Source of the DNA: Bacteroidota bacterium
GTDB lineage: Bacteria > Bacteroidota > Bacteroidia > NS11-12g > UBA955
DNA: 64,000 bases
Reading direction: 5' to 3'
Assembly (NCBI GenBank): GCA_030834125.1
Contig: JAURFW010000005.1
Coordinates: 44,436-108,435, forward strand
The notes under the pieces were generated by a model. It did not search any database and was not told where the DNA came from. It worked only from the letters and a program-made list of their open reading frames with translations. A program made the translations under genes and the position numbers. Every line of letters starts with the position of its first letter. The stretch's first letter is position 1. Shown here piece by piece: positions 27,227 through 36,319 of the stretch.

Positions 27227-29803
27227 TTAGACTACCACATTTACAATCCTATTAGGAACTACAATCACCTTTTTAGGTGCTTTTCCGTCTAACCATTTTT
27301 TTACTATCTCGTTTTCTAAAACGGCCTTTTCAATATCTGCTTTAATAGCATCTACAGGGAACTCAATTTGCGTACGAGTTTTTCCATTAACGCTTATTGG
27401 ATAGCTGAAGCTGTTTTCTCGAATATATTCCTCGTTATATTTTGGCCAATCTGCAATGTGAATAGAGTTTGTATTTCCTAACCTTTCCCAAAGTTCCTCA
27501 GTAATATGCGGTGCAAATGGTGCCATAATAACTAGTACTGATTCTAAGATTTCCTTGTTATTACATTTCAATGTAGACAATTCGTTTACACAAACCATAA
27601 ACGCCGATACTGAGGTATTGAAACTCATATTTTCAATATCTTCAGATACTTTTTTAATTGTTTTATGAAGAATTTTTCTTGCTTCTGGGGATGCTTCGCT
27701 ATTCGAGAGATTCAATTCTTGGTCTTTATAAAATAAACGCCAAAATTTCCCTAGAAATCTAGATACACCTTCAATTCCATGGGTGTTCCATGGTTTGCTA
27801 TCAGTTAAAGGACCCAAGAACATTTCATAGAGTCTGAGTGTATCTGCACCATATTGTTCGCAAACATCATCTGGGTTAACAACATTTCCCCAACGTTTGC
27901 TCATTTTTTGACCATCTTCACCCATTATCATTCCTTGGTTTACCAATCTTTTGAAAGGCTCATCCCAATTTAGATAGCCAAGGTCATATAAAAACTTGGT
28001 CCAAAATCTAGAATATAGCAAGTGACCAGTTGCATGTTCGCTACCACCCACATAGAGATCTACTTGATTCCAATATTCTAAGGATTCTTTAGATGCAAAT
28101 TCATTAGTATTATTTGGATCTGCATATCGCAGGAAATACCAACTACTACCCGCCCAACCAGGCATAGTATCAGTTTCTCTTGTTCCGCTCTCATGGTTAA
28201 CCCATTCGGTAACAGCCGCCAATGGGCTTTCTCCGGTTCCCGTAGGTTTATAACTACGAACATTAGGAAGCTCTACAGGAAGGTTTTTAATTAATTGCGG
28301 TATTCCATTATCATCGAAGATAATTGGGAATGGCTCGCCCCAATAGCGTTGTCTTCCAAAGCCAGCTTCTCTTAGTTTATAATTGATTTTTCTATTACCA
28401 ATTCCTTTGTTTTCAACTTCTTCTATGGCCCTTTTAATAGCTTCGGACACATCAAGACCATCTAAAAAACCACTATTAAAACAAATACCATCTTTAGCAG
28501 AAAATGCCTCTTGGAGTGGAGATTCGATTTCTTTGTCCTTAGGTTTTATAACAGGAATAATCTCGAGATTAAAGGCCTGTGCAAATTCAAAATCTCTATC
28601 ATCATGTGCAGGCACTGCCATTATTGCACCAGTGCCATAACCTGCTAATACATAATCACTGGCCCAAACCGGAATAGGTTTATTGGTAAATGGGTTTACA
28701 GCATAAGCACCCAGAAAAACACCTGTTTTTTGGGTGTCGGCCATTCGCTCAATTTCTGACCTATTTTTCGCTTTGTTAATATATTCTTCAACAGAACCCT
28801 TTTGCTCGTTTGAGCAAATTTCTAATATCCCATCCCATTCAGGTGCAAGGACCATATAGGTTGCTCCAAATAACGTATCAGGTCGTGTTGTAAATACTTT
28901 TATTTTTTTATCGGAATTTTCTATTTGAAATTCAATTTCAGCACCTTCACTTCTGCCAATCCAATTACGCTGAATTTCTTTTAAAGAGTCTGACCAATTA
29001 ATTTGGTTCAGACCTTCTAATAATCGATCGGCGTATGCAGTAATTCGTAAGCTCCATTGCTTCATCTTTTTTCGCACTACCGGGTATCCACCTCGTTCAC
29101 TTACTCCATTCACAACTTCTTCATTGGCCAATACAGTGCCTAATTCAGCACACCAGTTAACAGTTGTTTCATCAATGAATGCTAAACGGTATTGATTTAA
29201 CATTCTTTCTTTTTCCACTGCAGGGAATGCCGACCATTCGTTTGCGGTAAAAATTTCAGTGCATGTTGTATGTCCGTTTACAGATGAATTTCCTTCCTTT
29301 TCAAATTTGTTCACAAGCAAGGAAATATTCTCAGCCTTACCCGCTGATTTATTATACCAGTGAGTGAAAAATAATGAGAAAAACCATTGAGTCCATTTGT
29401 AATAATTTGCATCGCATGTTTTTACTTGTCGTTCCCAATCATAACAAAAACCCATTTTATCTAGCTGCTCCCTAAAGCGTTTAATATTTGCCTCAGTAGT
29501 AACAGCAGGATGCTGGCCAGTTTGAATAGCATATTGTTCAGCAGGAAGTCCAAATGCGTCATAACCCATAGGGTGTAATACGTTAAATCCATTCAAGCGT
29601 TTAAAGCGGGAAACGATATCACTCGCAATATATCCTAGAGGATGGCCAACATGAAGCCCTGAACCAGATGGATATGGAAACATATCCAAGGCATAATATT
29701 TTGGTTTATACGATATTTCTGCTCTATAAAGGCTGTTTTCGCGCCATTTATTTTGCCACTTTTGTTCAATTTCTTGGAAGTTGTAAGAATTGGAATCTGA
29801 CAT
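27227..29803 (-). CDS. leuS: Leucyl-tRNA synthetase
   Basis: 858 aa, class I. HIGH motif as HVGHPLGY, the editing domain with TTRPDTLFGATYMVL, the KMSKS motif as KMSKRWGN, and the C-terminal anticodon and RNA-binding domains are present. Between the HIGH region and the editing domain there is an insertion of about 60 residues (around HWYNKSAGKAENISL to NQYRLAF), which I associate with Bacteroidota LeuRS. The frame opens 18 bases further up through a TTG that belongs to the promoter; the ATG at 29803 is chosen. Confidence 0.97.
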   Translation of the reverse strand: MSDSNSYNFQEIEQKWQNKWRENSLYRAEISYKPKYYALDMFPYPSGSGLHVGHPLGYIASDIVSRFKRLNGFNVLHPMGYDAFGLPAEQYAIQTGQHPAVTTEANIKRFREQLDKMGFCYDWERQVKTCDANYYKWTQWFFSLFFTHWYNKSAGKAENISLLVNKFEKEGNSSVNGHTTCTEIFTANEWSAFPAVEKERMLNQYRLAFIDETTVNWCAELGTVLANEEVVNGVSERGGYPVVRKKMKQWSLRITAYADRLLEGLNQINWSDSLKEIQRNWIGRSEGAEIEFQIENSDKKIKVFTTRPDTLFGATYMVLAPEWDGILEICSNEQKGSVEEYINKAKNRSEIERMADTQKTGVFLGAYAVNPFTNKPIPVWASDYVLAGYGTGAIMAVPAHDDRDFEFAQAFNLEIIPVIKPKDKEIESPLQEAFSAKDGICFNSGFLDGLDVSEAIKRAIEEVENKGIGNRKINYKLREAGFGRQRYWGEPFPIIFDDNGIPQLIKNLPVELPNVRSYKPTGTGESPLAAVTEWVNHESGTRETDTMPGWAGSSWYFLRYADPNNTNEFASKESLEYWNQVDLYVGGSEHATGHLLYSRFWTKFLYDLGYLNWDEPFKRLVNQGMIMGEDGQKMSKRWGNVVNPDDVCEQYGADTLRLYEMFLGPLTDSKPWNTHGIEGVSRFLGKFWRLFYKDQELNLSNSEASPEARKILHKTIKKVSEDIENMSFNTSVSAFMVCVNELSTLKCNNKEILESVLVIMAPFAPHITEELWERLGNTNSIHIADWPKYNEEYIRENSFSYPISVNGKTRTQIEFPVDAIKADIEKAVLENEIVKKWLDGKAPKKVIVVPNRIVNVVV

Positions 29804-29810
29804 ATCGCTG

Positions 29811-29818
29811 CAAAAATA
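29811..29818 (-). promoter_or_regulatory. -7 promoter element abutting leuS start
   Basis: TATTTTTG on the minus strand, exact TAnnTTTG match, 7 bases before the leuS ATG. Leader expected to be 2-3 nt, leaving no room for a T-box or other leader control. Confidence 0.55.
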
Positions 29819-29907
29819 CAAACTTTGCCGCCGCTTTGTAGGGTAAATAGTTCGAAAAGATAAGGAATATGGTGATATGGTAACCTTTACCGACCTTTGC
29901 GGAACAA

Positions 29908-30903
29908 ATGGGCGAAAGTAATTTCATAGATTATGTAAAAATATGTTGTCAAAGTGGTAACGGAGGAGCCGGAAGTCATCACTTTCACAGAAGTAAAATA
30001 AATCCCAAAGGAGGTCCAGATGGTGGTGATGGAGGAAAAGGTGGTGATATTGTATTAGTGGGAAATTCTCAGTTATGGACTTTACTGCATCTTAAATACA
30101 GAAAACATATTAAGGCTGATCACGGTGCCGCGGGTGGTCAGAGTCATTCTACAGGAAAAAGTGGTGAAAATATTTTACTAGAAGTTCCATTAGGTACAGT
30201 TGCAAAAGATGCTGAAACCATGGAGGTTTTATTTGAAATTACCGACGATGGGGAGCAAAAAGTACTAGTTCCTGGAGGTCGAGGAGGATTAGGAAACTCT
30301 CATTTCGCAACTTCAACAAATCAATCTCCACAATACGCACAACCAGGGGAAAAAGGTTCGGAAAGATGGATAGTGTTGGAATTAAAGGTTTTAGCCGATG
30401 TAGGTTTAGTAGGTTTCCCAAATGCCGGGAAATCAACATTATTAAGTGTAGTTTCTGCTGCTAAACCAGAAATTGCAGATTATCCTTTTACAACATTAGT
30501 ACCTAATTTAGGCGTAGTAAAATACCGTGACTACAGAAGTTTTATTATCGCAGACATACCTGGAATTATTGAAGGTGCTCATGAAGGCAAAGGCCTGGGA
30601 CATAGATTTTTAAAGCATATTGAAAGAAATGCAGTCTTATTATTGTTGATTCCCGCCGACAGTGAAGACCACAGGAAAGAATATGAAACATTGGTTAATG
30701 AATTATCAGAATTCAATAAAGAATTGGCCATGAAAGATAGGATTGTTGCCATTTCTAAATGTGAAATGCTAGATGATGAGCTAAAGCAAGAGATTAAAAA
30801 GGAAATGGAAGGAGTTAAAATTCATTTTTTCAGTTCTGTTGCTCAGCAAGGTTTGGTCGAGTTAAAAGATATTTTATGGAATGCCTTAGAGAGCAATTCT
30901 TAA
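29908..30903 (+). CDS. obgE: Obg GTPase (ObgE/CgtA)
   Basis: 331 aa essential GTPase of 50S ribosome assembly and stress response. Obg fold at 1-160 with its glycine-rich repeats ([14 protein letters not shown]), G1 GFPNAGKS (169-176), G3 DIPG (216-219), G5 near 309-316. The G4 motif, normally NKxD or a close variant, reads SKCE (283-286), with Glu in place of the guanine-binding Asp. There is no C-terminal OCT domain or acidic tail, which accounts for the shorter length than E. coli Obg (390 aa). Confidence 0.95.
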   Translation: MGESNFIDYVKICCQSGNGGAGSHHFHRSKINPKGGPDGGDGGKGGDIVLVGNSQLWTLLHLKYRKHIKADHGAAGGQSHSTGKSGENILLEVPLGTVAKDAETMEVLFEITDDGEQKVLVPGGRGGLGNSHFATSTNQSPQYAQPGEKGSERWIVLELKVLADVGLVGFPNAGKSTLLSVVSAAKPEIADYPFTTLVPNLGVVKYRDYRSFIIADIPGIIEGAHEGKGLGHRFLKHIERNAVLLLLIPADSEDHRKEYETLVNELSEFNKELAMKDRIVAISKCEMLDDELKQEIKKEMEGVKIHFFSSVAQQGLVELKDILWNALESNS

Positions 30904-30919
30904 GTAAAGGAAGAATCCT

Positions 30920-30927
30920 TATTTTTG
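30920..30927 (+). promoter_or_regulatory. -7 promoter element for the parvulin/MoxR unit
   Basis: TATTTTTG, exact TAnnTTTG match, 40 bases before the ATG at 30968; predicts a leader of about 36 nt. Confidence 0.4.
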
Positions 30928-30967
30928 TTTTTCTTAAAAAATAAAAGCGTAATTAGTTATAGAGTAT

Positions 30968-33079
30968 ATGAATAAGTTGAAGAAATTTTCACTATTGTGT
31001 TTTGCACCTTTTTTACTTAATGCACAAAATTCACAAGTTAATTCTGAACTATCAGTTCCTAACAATGAAAACCCAACGGTTTTTGTTGTAAATGGTAATC
31101 AAGAAGTTCAATTAGATGAGTTTGAAAGGCAATTCTTAAAGAATTTAAACCTTAAAGAAAAGGCAGTGAGCGCTGCGGATATTGATGAGTATCTTAAACT
31201 CTATATTCGTTTCAAACTTAAAATTCAAGATGCAAAAGATGCAGGGAAAGATACATTGGAAACCTATAAACGTGAACTAGCAATGTATCGTGATCAATTG
31301 TCTAGAAATTATCTCTACGACAGAAAGGTTACTGATAACTTAATAAAAGAAGCGTATGATAGAAGTTTATACGAAGTACGCGTTCAGCATATATTGATTA
31401 GAGTTGATAGAAATGCAAGTAATGATGCAGTTGAAAGAGCGAAAAAGCGACTTTTAGAAATTCGAAATCAGTTATTACGTGATCCAAGTGCAGAAAATTT
31501 CGCCACACTAGCAAGCAGTGACTCGCAAGATGATGGAACTAAAGAAAATGGAGGAGATCTCGGTTATTTAACAGCACTTCAAGTGGTGTATGAATTTGAA
31601 AATGCAGCATATAACACTAATGTGGGAGAGATTTCAGATATCTTCAGAACGGATTTTGGATTTCATATCTTACGAGTACAAGATAAGAGAAAAAGTAGGG
31701 GAGATATCCGTGTTAGGCATATAATGCTACGCACCGGCGAAAACTCGAATACTACATATGAGGAGGCAGAAAAAAAGATCACGGAGATACATGCTAAGAT
31801 TACATCAGGTAAAGAGTCCTTTGAGGATATGGCTCGTAATTATTCCGAGGATTTTAGTAGTAAATACAATGGTGGACTAGTAAATTGGGTTAATCCAACG
31901 CAATTTGTAGGTGATTTACAAAGACAAGATTGGATTGAAAACGCTTACAAATTAGAGGCAAATGGACAAATGACTAAGCCATTCCAAACTGCATATGGTT
32001 GGCATATTCTAATGCGAGAAGATATCCGTCCAATTGGAAGTTTCGAGGATACCAAGAACACAATCAAAACGAAGGTACAACAGAACCCAAGATCCCAAAT
32101 TTCAGTTGAGTCTTTTGTTTCTCGCTTGAAAGAAGAAGAAAATTATACGGAAAATACAGAAGTGTTAAATATGCTATTTGATTACTTGAAAGGAGATTCA
32201 GGACTAATCAAGGGTAAATTTGATTCTGACAATATGCCTGAAACAATTACAGTTAAACAAGATGGTAAGTCAGTTTCATACAGATATTTAGATGCAGAAC
32301 TTTTCCGTTTTGCTGGTGAGCCATATTCTGTAGAAGAATTTGCAATGCGCTTATCTTCAAATAAATCTCCTATTAATAAAGATGTTTCTGAATGGGTGTC
32401 GAATGAATATAAGGATTGGGTTCGTGACGTTGCAATTGCTTATCAAAATGAGCACCTGGAAGAGAAGTCTCAGGAGTTCAAGTTCATATTTCAAGAGTAT
32501 CGTGAAGGAATATTGATGTTTAATCGTATGCAAGAAATGGTTTGGGATAAAGCTAATAATGATTCAGTTGGTTTGGCCAATTATTTCCAAGCGAATATTA
32601 ATGACTACCAATGGAATGATCGTTATAACGCTGAATTTTATTTCTGTGTAGATAAAAAGATGATGAAAAAGGTATTTAAACAAGTGAAAAAAGGCATTGG
32701 TGCTGATAGTTTACGCAGAGAACACACAAAAAATAATCAGTTAGATTTCAATTACAAGATTGGTAAATATCAATTATCAGATACTTTTTTATTCCCAAAT
32801 AATGAAGTTTTGAAATTCTTATTTAACGATGAAAAATTCAAGACCAATCAAGATAAAGTGTATAAGCTAGGTGAATTAGGAAATGATTTTGTAGTTGTTA
32901 AGGTAAAAAGTTTTTTACCTGCTGGCCCCAAATCCTTAGACGAGACAAGAGGTCCAGTGGCATCAAAATATCAAACAGTTTTAGAAGAGGAATGGATATC
33001 TGATTTAGAAAGTCGTTACCCTGTTGTGGTTGACCATAATGTAATAGAAGATTTCAAAAGAAAGTTAAATGCTAAATAA
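30968..33079 (+). CDS. Periplasmic peptidyl-prolyl isomerase with two parvulin domains
   Basis: 703 aa, signal peptide ending LLNAQN. Two parvulin domains follow each other: VRVQHILIRVD to GFHILRVQDKR (about 135-240) and IRVRHIMLRT to GWHILMRED (about 245-360). The C-terminal half (360-703) is a large helical region without a recognised motif, as in PpiD/SurA-like chaperones. It should assist folding of outer-membrane and secreted proteins. It overlaps the next parvulin gene by 11 bases. Confidence 0.92.
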   Translation: MNKLKKFSLLCFAPFLLNAQNSQVNSELSVPNNENPTVFVVNGNQEVQLDEFERQFLKNLNLKEKAVSAADIDEYLKLYIRFKLKIQDAKDAGKDTLETYKRELAMYRDQLSRNYLYDRKVTDNLIKEAYDRSLYEVRVQHILIRVDRNASNDAVERAKKRLLEIRNQLLRDPSAENFATLASSDSQDDGTKENGGDLGYLTALQVVYEFENAAYNTNVGEISDIFRTDFGFHILRVQDKRKSRGDIRVRHIMLRTGENSNTTYEEAEKKITEIHAKITSGKESFEDMARNYSEDFSSKYNGGLVNWVNPTQFVGDLQRQDWIENAYKLEANGQMTKPFQTAYGWHILMREDIRPIGSFEDTKNTIKTKVQQNPRSQISVESFVSRLKEEENYTENTEVLNMLFDYLKGDSGLIKGKFDSDNMPETITVKQDGKSVSYRYLDAELFRFAGEPYSVEEFAMRLSSNKSPINKDVSEWVSNEYKDWVRDVAIAYQNEHLEEKSQEFKFIFQEYREGILMFNRMQEMVWDKANNDSVGLANYFQANINDYQWNDRYNAEFYFCVDKKMMKKVFKQVKKGIGADSLRREHTKNNQLDFNYKIGKYQLSDTFLFPNNEVLKFLFNDEKFKTNQDKVYKLGELGNDFVVVKVKSFLPAGPKSLDETRGPVASKYQTVLEEEWISDLESRYPVVVDHNVIEDFKRKLNAK

Positions 33080-34451
33080 GCTTAGCCAATATTTTCTGTT
33101 TTTTACAATGCTTTTAAGTAGCATTTCAAAAACAGATGCGCAAGTCCAGGGACCATTAATGCCTCCTCAATACGCCGATGGAATTTTGGCAGTAGTTGGG
33201 GAAAAGATTATTATGTTTTCAGATTTTGAAACGGAAAAGGTCCAACTTGCAAGAGGGCAAGCACTGCCTGATAGTCAGCGCGTTTTCTGTTTTTTACTAG
33301 ATCAGTTGATTATGAGGAAACTAATGTTGAGTCAGGCAGAAATAGATAGTTTACCTTTGGATGAGGATCGTGTTGAAGCTGAAATTGACAACAGAATACG
33401 AAGTTTTCAAAGGCAAGCAGGAAGTATTGAGGAACTAGAACGTTATTTGGGAAAACCAATTCGAGAATTTAAGGATGAAATTCGTCCCAAGATGCGAGAG
33501 CAATTACTTGCTCAACAGATGCAATCCAAAATTACTGGAGATATTAGAATAAGTCCAAAGGAGGTAAAAGAGTTTTATGAGAGGATACCAGAGGATAGCC
33601 TACCTGTTGTTCCAACTCAGGTAGAGGTTGCTCAACTTTTAATTGAACTACCCATCTCAGATGTTGCTATTGATTTCACAAAAGGTCAATTAAATAATAT
33701 TAGAAAGAGACTATTAAATGGTGAATCATTTGAAAAATTAGCCACAGCTTACTCAATGGATCCTGGTTCAAAAAATAATGGCGGATTATTACCAGAGTTT
33801 GGCCGTGGAGATATGGTTGGGCCATTTGAAAGAGTAGCCTTCAAATTAAAACCCGACAGCATAAGTCAAGTTTTTAGAACAGATTTTGGATATCACATTA
33901 TGAAGCTAATCAAGCGTCAAGGTGAAAGAATTACAGCTGCACATATATTGATTAGACCTGAGAACACATCTAAGGATTACACTCAAGCCTCGAAGTTGGC
34001 GGATAGTATTTGGTTTGAATTAAGTAAAGGTGATATTAGTTGGTGCGATGCAGTAAAAAGAAATTCTTCTGAGACAATGGGAAATAGAGGCTATTGCGGT
34101 TTCTTAACCGATGAAGCAACCGGTCTACAAAAGAAAACATTTGAATCTTTGCCATCTGATGTAAAACAAGTAGTAGATAAAATGAAACCGGGTGAATTTT
34201 CTAAGCCAAAAATTACAGCTACACCGGATGGAAGAAGTATGTATCGCATACTTTATTTAAAATCTTATGTTGATCCGCATAGAGCAAATTTGATTCAAGA
34301 TTATAGCATGATTCAAATGCAAGCCGAGGCAGAAAAAAAGCAAGGAGCAATTGAGTCTTGGGTTGAAAAATATAAAGATAAGACCTTTATTAAGGTTAAC
34401 AATGCTGGCTTAAATTGTGAGAGCCTTCAAAAATGGAATACCAATGACTAA
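33069..34451 (+). CDS. SurA-like periplasmic chaperone / peptidyl-prolyl isomerase
   Basis: 460 aa. Signal peptide ending in TDAQ, a SurA N-terminal chaperone domain (about 30-180, starting LAVVGEKIIMFSDFE), a first parvulin domain (VEVAQLLIELP to YHIMKLIKRQ), a second (TAAHILIRPE to MYRILYLKSY), and a short C-terminal helix. The layout is that of E. coli SurA, which carries barrel precursors to the BAM complex. The second parvulin domain holds two extra cysteines (WCDAV, GYCGF). Overlaps both neighbours. Confidence 0.92.
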   Translation: MLNKLSQYFLFFTMLLSSISKTDAQVQGPLMPPQYADGILAVVGEKIIMFSDFETEKVQLARGQALPDSQRVFCFLLDQLIMRKLMLSQAEIDSLPLDEDRVEAEIDNRIRSFQRQAGSIEELERYLGKPIREFKDEIRPKMREQLLAQQMQSKITGDIRISPKEVKEFYERIPEDSLPVVPTQVEVAQLLIELPISDVAIDFTKGQLNNIRKRLLNGESFEKLATAYSMDPGSKNNGGLLPEFGRGDMVGPFERVAFKLKPDSISQVFRTDFGYHIMKLIKRQGERITAAHILIRPENTSKDYTQASKLADSIWFELSKGDISWCDAVKRNSSETMGNRGYCGFLTDEATGLQKKTFESLPSDVKQVVDKMKPGEFSKPKITATPDGRSMYRILYLKSYVDPHRANLIQDYSMIQMQAEAEKKQGAIESWVEKYKDKTFIKVNNAGLNCESLQKWNTND

Positions 34452-35406
34452 AGAAGAGATTATTCAATTAGCAGAATCGTTTCAACCTAAGTATGAGCAA
34501 TTACGTAGTGAAATAGCCAAGGTTATTGTGGGGCAAGATGAGGTAATCAAGGCCTTAATCAATGCTTTGTTTTCGCATGGCCATGTGCTTATGGTGGGTG
34601 TTCCTGGATTGGCAAAAACTTTGTTGGTAAAGACTCTTTCAGAGGTATTAAGTTTAGAATTCAATAGGGTACAGTTTACTCCTGATTTAATGCCAAGTGA
34701 TATTATTGGAGCGGAAATATTAGATGAAAACAGACAGTTTAAATTTATCAAGGGTCCAATATTTACCAATTTATTATTAGCTGATGAGATCAATAGAACC
34801 CCTCCTAAAACACAAAGTGCCTTGCTTGAAGCTATGCAAGAACGTCAGGTAACTGCGGCAGGAAGAAATCATGTTTTAGGGAAACCATTTTTTGTCTTGG
34901 CTACGCAAAATCCTATCGAGCAAGAGGGTACATATCCATTACCTGAGGCGCAATTAGATAGGTTTATGTATCAAGTTAATTTAGATTACCCAACCTTCGA
35001 TCAAGAAGTTCAAGTCTTAAAACAAACAACCGAAGGTCGTAAAGTTGAGATAAATGCGGTAATGAATTTTCAGGATATATTGAACTATCAAAAAGTTGTA
35101 GAACAAGTTCCAGTTCCCGATTCTGTTTTTGAATATGCTGTTAACTTAGTTCAGAAGACACGTCCAACAGATTCAAAATCAACGGAAAATACAAAGAAGT
35201 ATATTGCATATGGAGCAGGTCCAAGGGCAGGACAAAATTTAATCTTAGGTGCAAAATGTAATGCACTTATTAATGGTAAATTTTCTGTGGACCGTGAAGA
35301 TATTCAAGCTGTAGCGAGATGGGTCTTGGGACACAGGGTAGTATTGAATTTCAAAGGTGAAGCTGAAGGCGTATCTGTAGAAAATTTAATACAAGAGTTA
35401 CTTTAA
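34444..35406 (+). CDS. MoxR-family AAA+ ATPase
   Basis: 320 aa. Walker A GVPGLAKT (52-59) and Walker B LLLADEINRTPPKTQSALLEAM are diagnostic of the MoxR group; sensor 1 is in LATQNPIEQEGTYPLPEAQLDRF. MoxR ATPases usually work with a VWA or DUF58 partner encoded next door to mature proteins or enzymes; here no such partner follows, because the SRP RNA gene and lptB come next. ATG at 34444 overlaps the SurA stop (ATGACTAA), tying it to the parvulin pair. Confidence 0.93.
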   Translation: MTKEEIIQLAESFQPKYEQLRSEIAKVIVGQDEVIKALINALFSHGHVLMVGVPGLAKTLLVKTLSEVLSLEFNRVQFTPDLMPSDIIGAEILDENRQFKFIKGPIFTNLLLADEINRTPPKTQSALLEAMQERQVTAAGRNHVLGKPFFVLATQNPIEQEGTYPLPEAQLDRFMYQVNLDYPTFDQEVQVLKQTTEGRKVEINAVMNFQDILNYQKVVEQVPVPDSVFEYAVNLVQKTRPTDSKSTENTKKYIAYGAGPRAGQNLILGAKCNALINGKFSVDREDIQAVARWVLGHRVVLNFKGEAEGVSVENLIQELL

Positions 35407-35426
35407 AAGTACGTAAAAACAAAAAA

Positions 35427-35507
35427 GGCGGTATCGCGCCGCTACAACCTATTGCCCTTGCTTCTTTCCAGACCTGGGGGAGTTCATAGGGAGCTGGCCG
35501 TACCGCC
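35427..35507 (-). ncRNA. ffs: Signal recognition particle RNA (4.5S-type), with its own terminator
   Basis: Read on the minus strand, the apex has CAGGTCTGGAAAGAAGCAAG, the conserved Ffh-binding hairpin and GGAA-type tetraloop with the asymmetric GAAGCA side of SRP RNA. The 5' end (GGCGGTA) pairs with the 3' end (TACCGCC), giving the closed rod of a small bacterial SRP RNA of about 81 nt. Six T follow the closing stem directly, so the molecule ends as its own intrinsic terminator. With Ffh and FtsY it targets membrane proteins. It is divergent from lptB and convergent with the MoxR gene. Confidence 0.93.
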
Positions 35508-35511
35508 GAAA

Positions 35512-35543
35512 CAAAGATACGTTGATTTTAATGCATGACCAAA
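35512..35543 (-). promoter_or_regulatory. Complete promoter of SRP RNA (-33 TTTG, -7 TATCTTTG)
   Basis: On the minus strand TTTG (35540-35543), then 20 bases, then TATCTTTG (35512-35519), matching the Bacteroidota housekeeping promoter. The RNA's 5' stem base (35507) lies 5 bases after the final G, which marks the likely transcription start and calibrates all other -7 elements in the window. Confidence 0.8.
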
Positions 35544-35560
35544 GGTTATATAATCCTTTG

Positions 35561-35568
35561 TATCTTTG
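35561..35568 (+). promoter_or_regulatory. -7 promoter element abutting lptB start
   Basis: TATCTTTG, exact TAnnTTTG match and identical to the SRP RNA element, 7 bases before the lptB ATG. Confidence 0.5.
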
Positions 35569-35575
35569 AAACTCA

Positions 35576-36316
35576 ATGATTTTACAATCTCAAAATTTAG
35601 TTAAGCAATACGGCTCGAAAAAAGTAGTTAATGATGTTTCTGTTCAAGTAGAACAGGGAGAGATTGTAGGCTTATTGGGTCCAAATGGTGCCGGAAAAAC
35701 CACTACGTTTTATATGGTTGTTGGTCTTGTAAAACCCGATGAAGGGAAGATAGTGTTAAACAACCAAGATATTACATCTGATGCAATGTATAGGCGCGCT
35801 AGAAATGGTATAGGATACCTCCCACAAGAGGCATCGGTGTTCAGAGATTTAAGCGTGGAGGACAATATTAAAGCTATCTTAGAGGTAACTAAACTTACTC
35901 AAAGCGAACAAAAGGATAAGCTTGAAGAATTGATTTCTGAATTTGGTCTTGGTCGTGTTAGAAAAAATTTAGGTAAGGTTCTAAGTGGAGGCGAAAGAAG
36001 AAGAACAGAAATTGCCCGTGCATTAGCCACCGATCCAAGTTTTATTTTATTGGATGAACCATTTGCAGGTGTAGATCCTATTGCTGTTGAGGATATTCAA
36101 TCCATTGTTTGGAAGTTAAAGGATAAAAATATTGGTATTTTAATTACTGATCACAATGTTCAGGAGACTCTTAGTATTACAGATCGCGCATATTTAATGT
36201 TCGAAGGTAAAATGCTAAAACAAGGAACGGCGGAGGAACTGGCATCTGATGAAATGGTGAGAAAAGTATATCTAGGTCAAAATTTTGAACTCAAAAGAAA
36301 GACCTTTCAAAGCTAA
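35576..36316 (+). CDS. lptB: LPS export ABC ATPase LptB
   Basis: 246 aa. Walker [10 protein letters not shown]-loop in [18 protein letters not shown], signature [15 protein letters not shown], Walker [20 protein letters not shown] and H-loop [10 protein letters not shown], the last stretches being typical of LptB. It powers extraction of lipopolysaccharide from the inner membrane with LptFGC, not present here. First gene of lptB-lplA-nth, with 3 bases between it and lplA. Confidence 0.95.
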   Translation: MILQSQNLVKQYGSKKVVNDVSVQVEQGEIVGLLGPNGAGKTTTFYMVVGLVKPDEGKIVLNNQDITSDAMYRRARNGIGYLPQEASVFRDLSVEDNIKAILEVTKLTQSEQKDKLEELISEFGLGRVRKNLGKVLSGGERRRTEIARALATDPSFILLDEPFAGVDPIAVEDIQSIVWKLKDKNIGILITDHNVQETLSITDRAYLMFEGKMLKQGTAEELASDEMVRKVYLGQNFELKRKTFQS

Positions 36317-36319
36317 TTC

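Noticed and set aside
30907..30920. Hairpin AAGGA-AGAA-TCCTT followed by ATTTTTG after obgE
   Set aside because: Five-base AT-rich stem; the T-run coincides with an exact -7 promoter element (30920-30927), so it is better read as a promoter than as a terminator.
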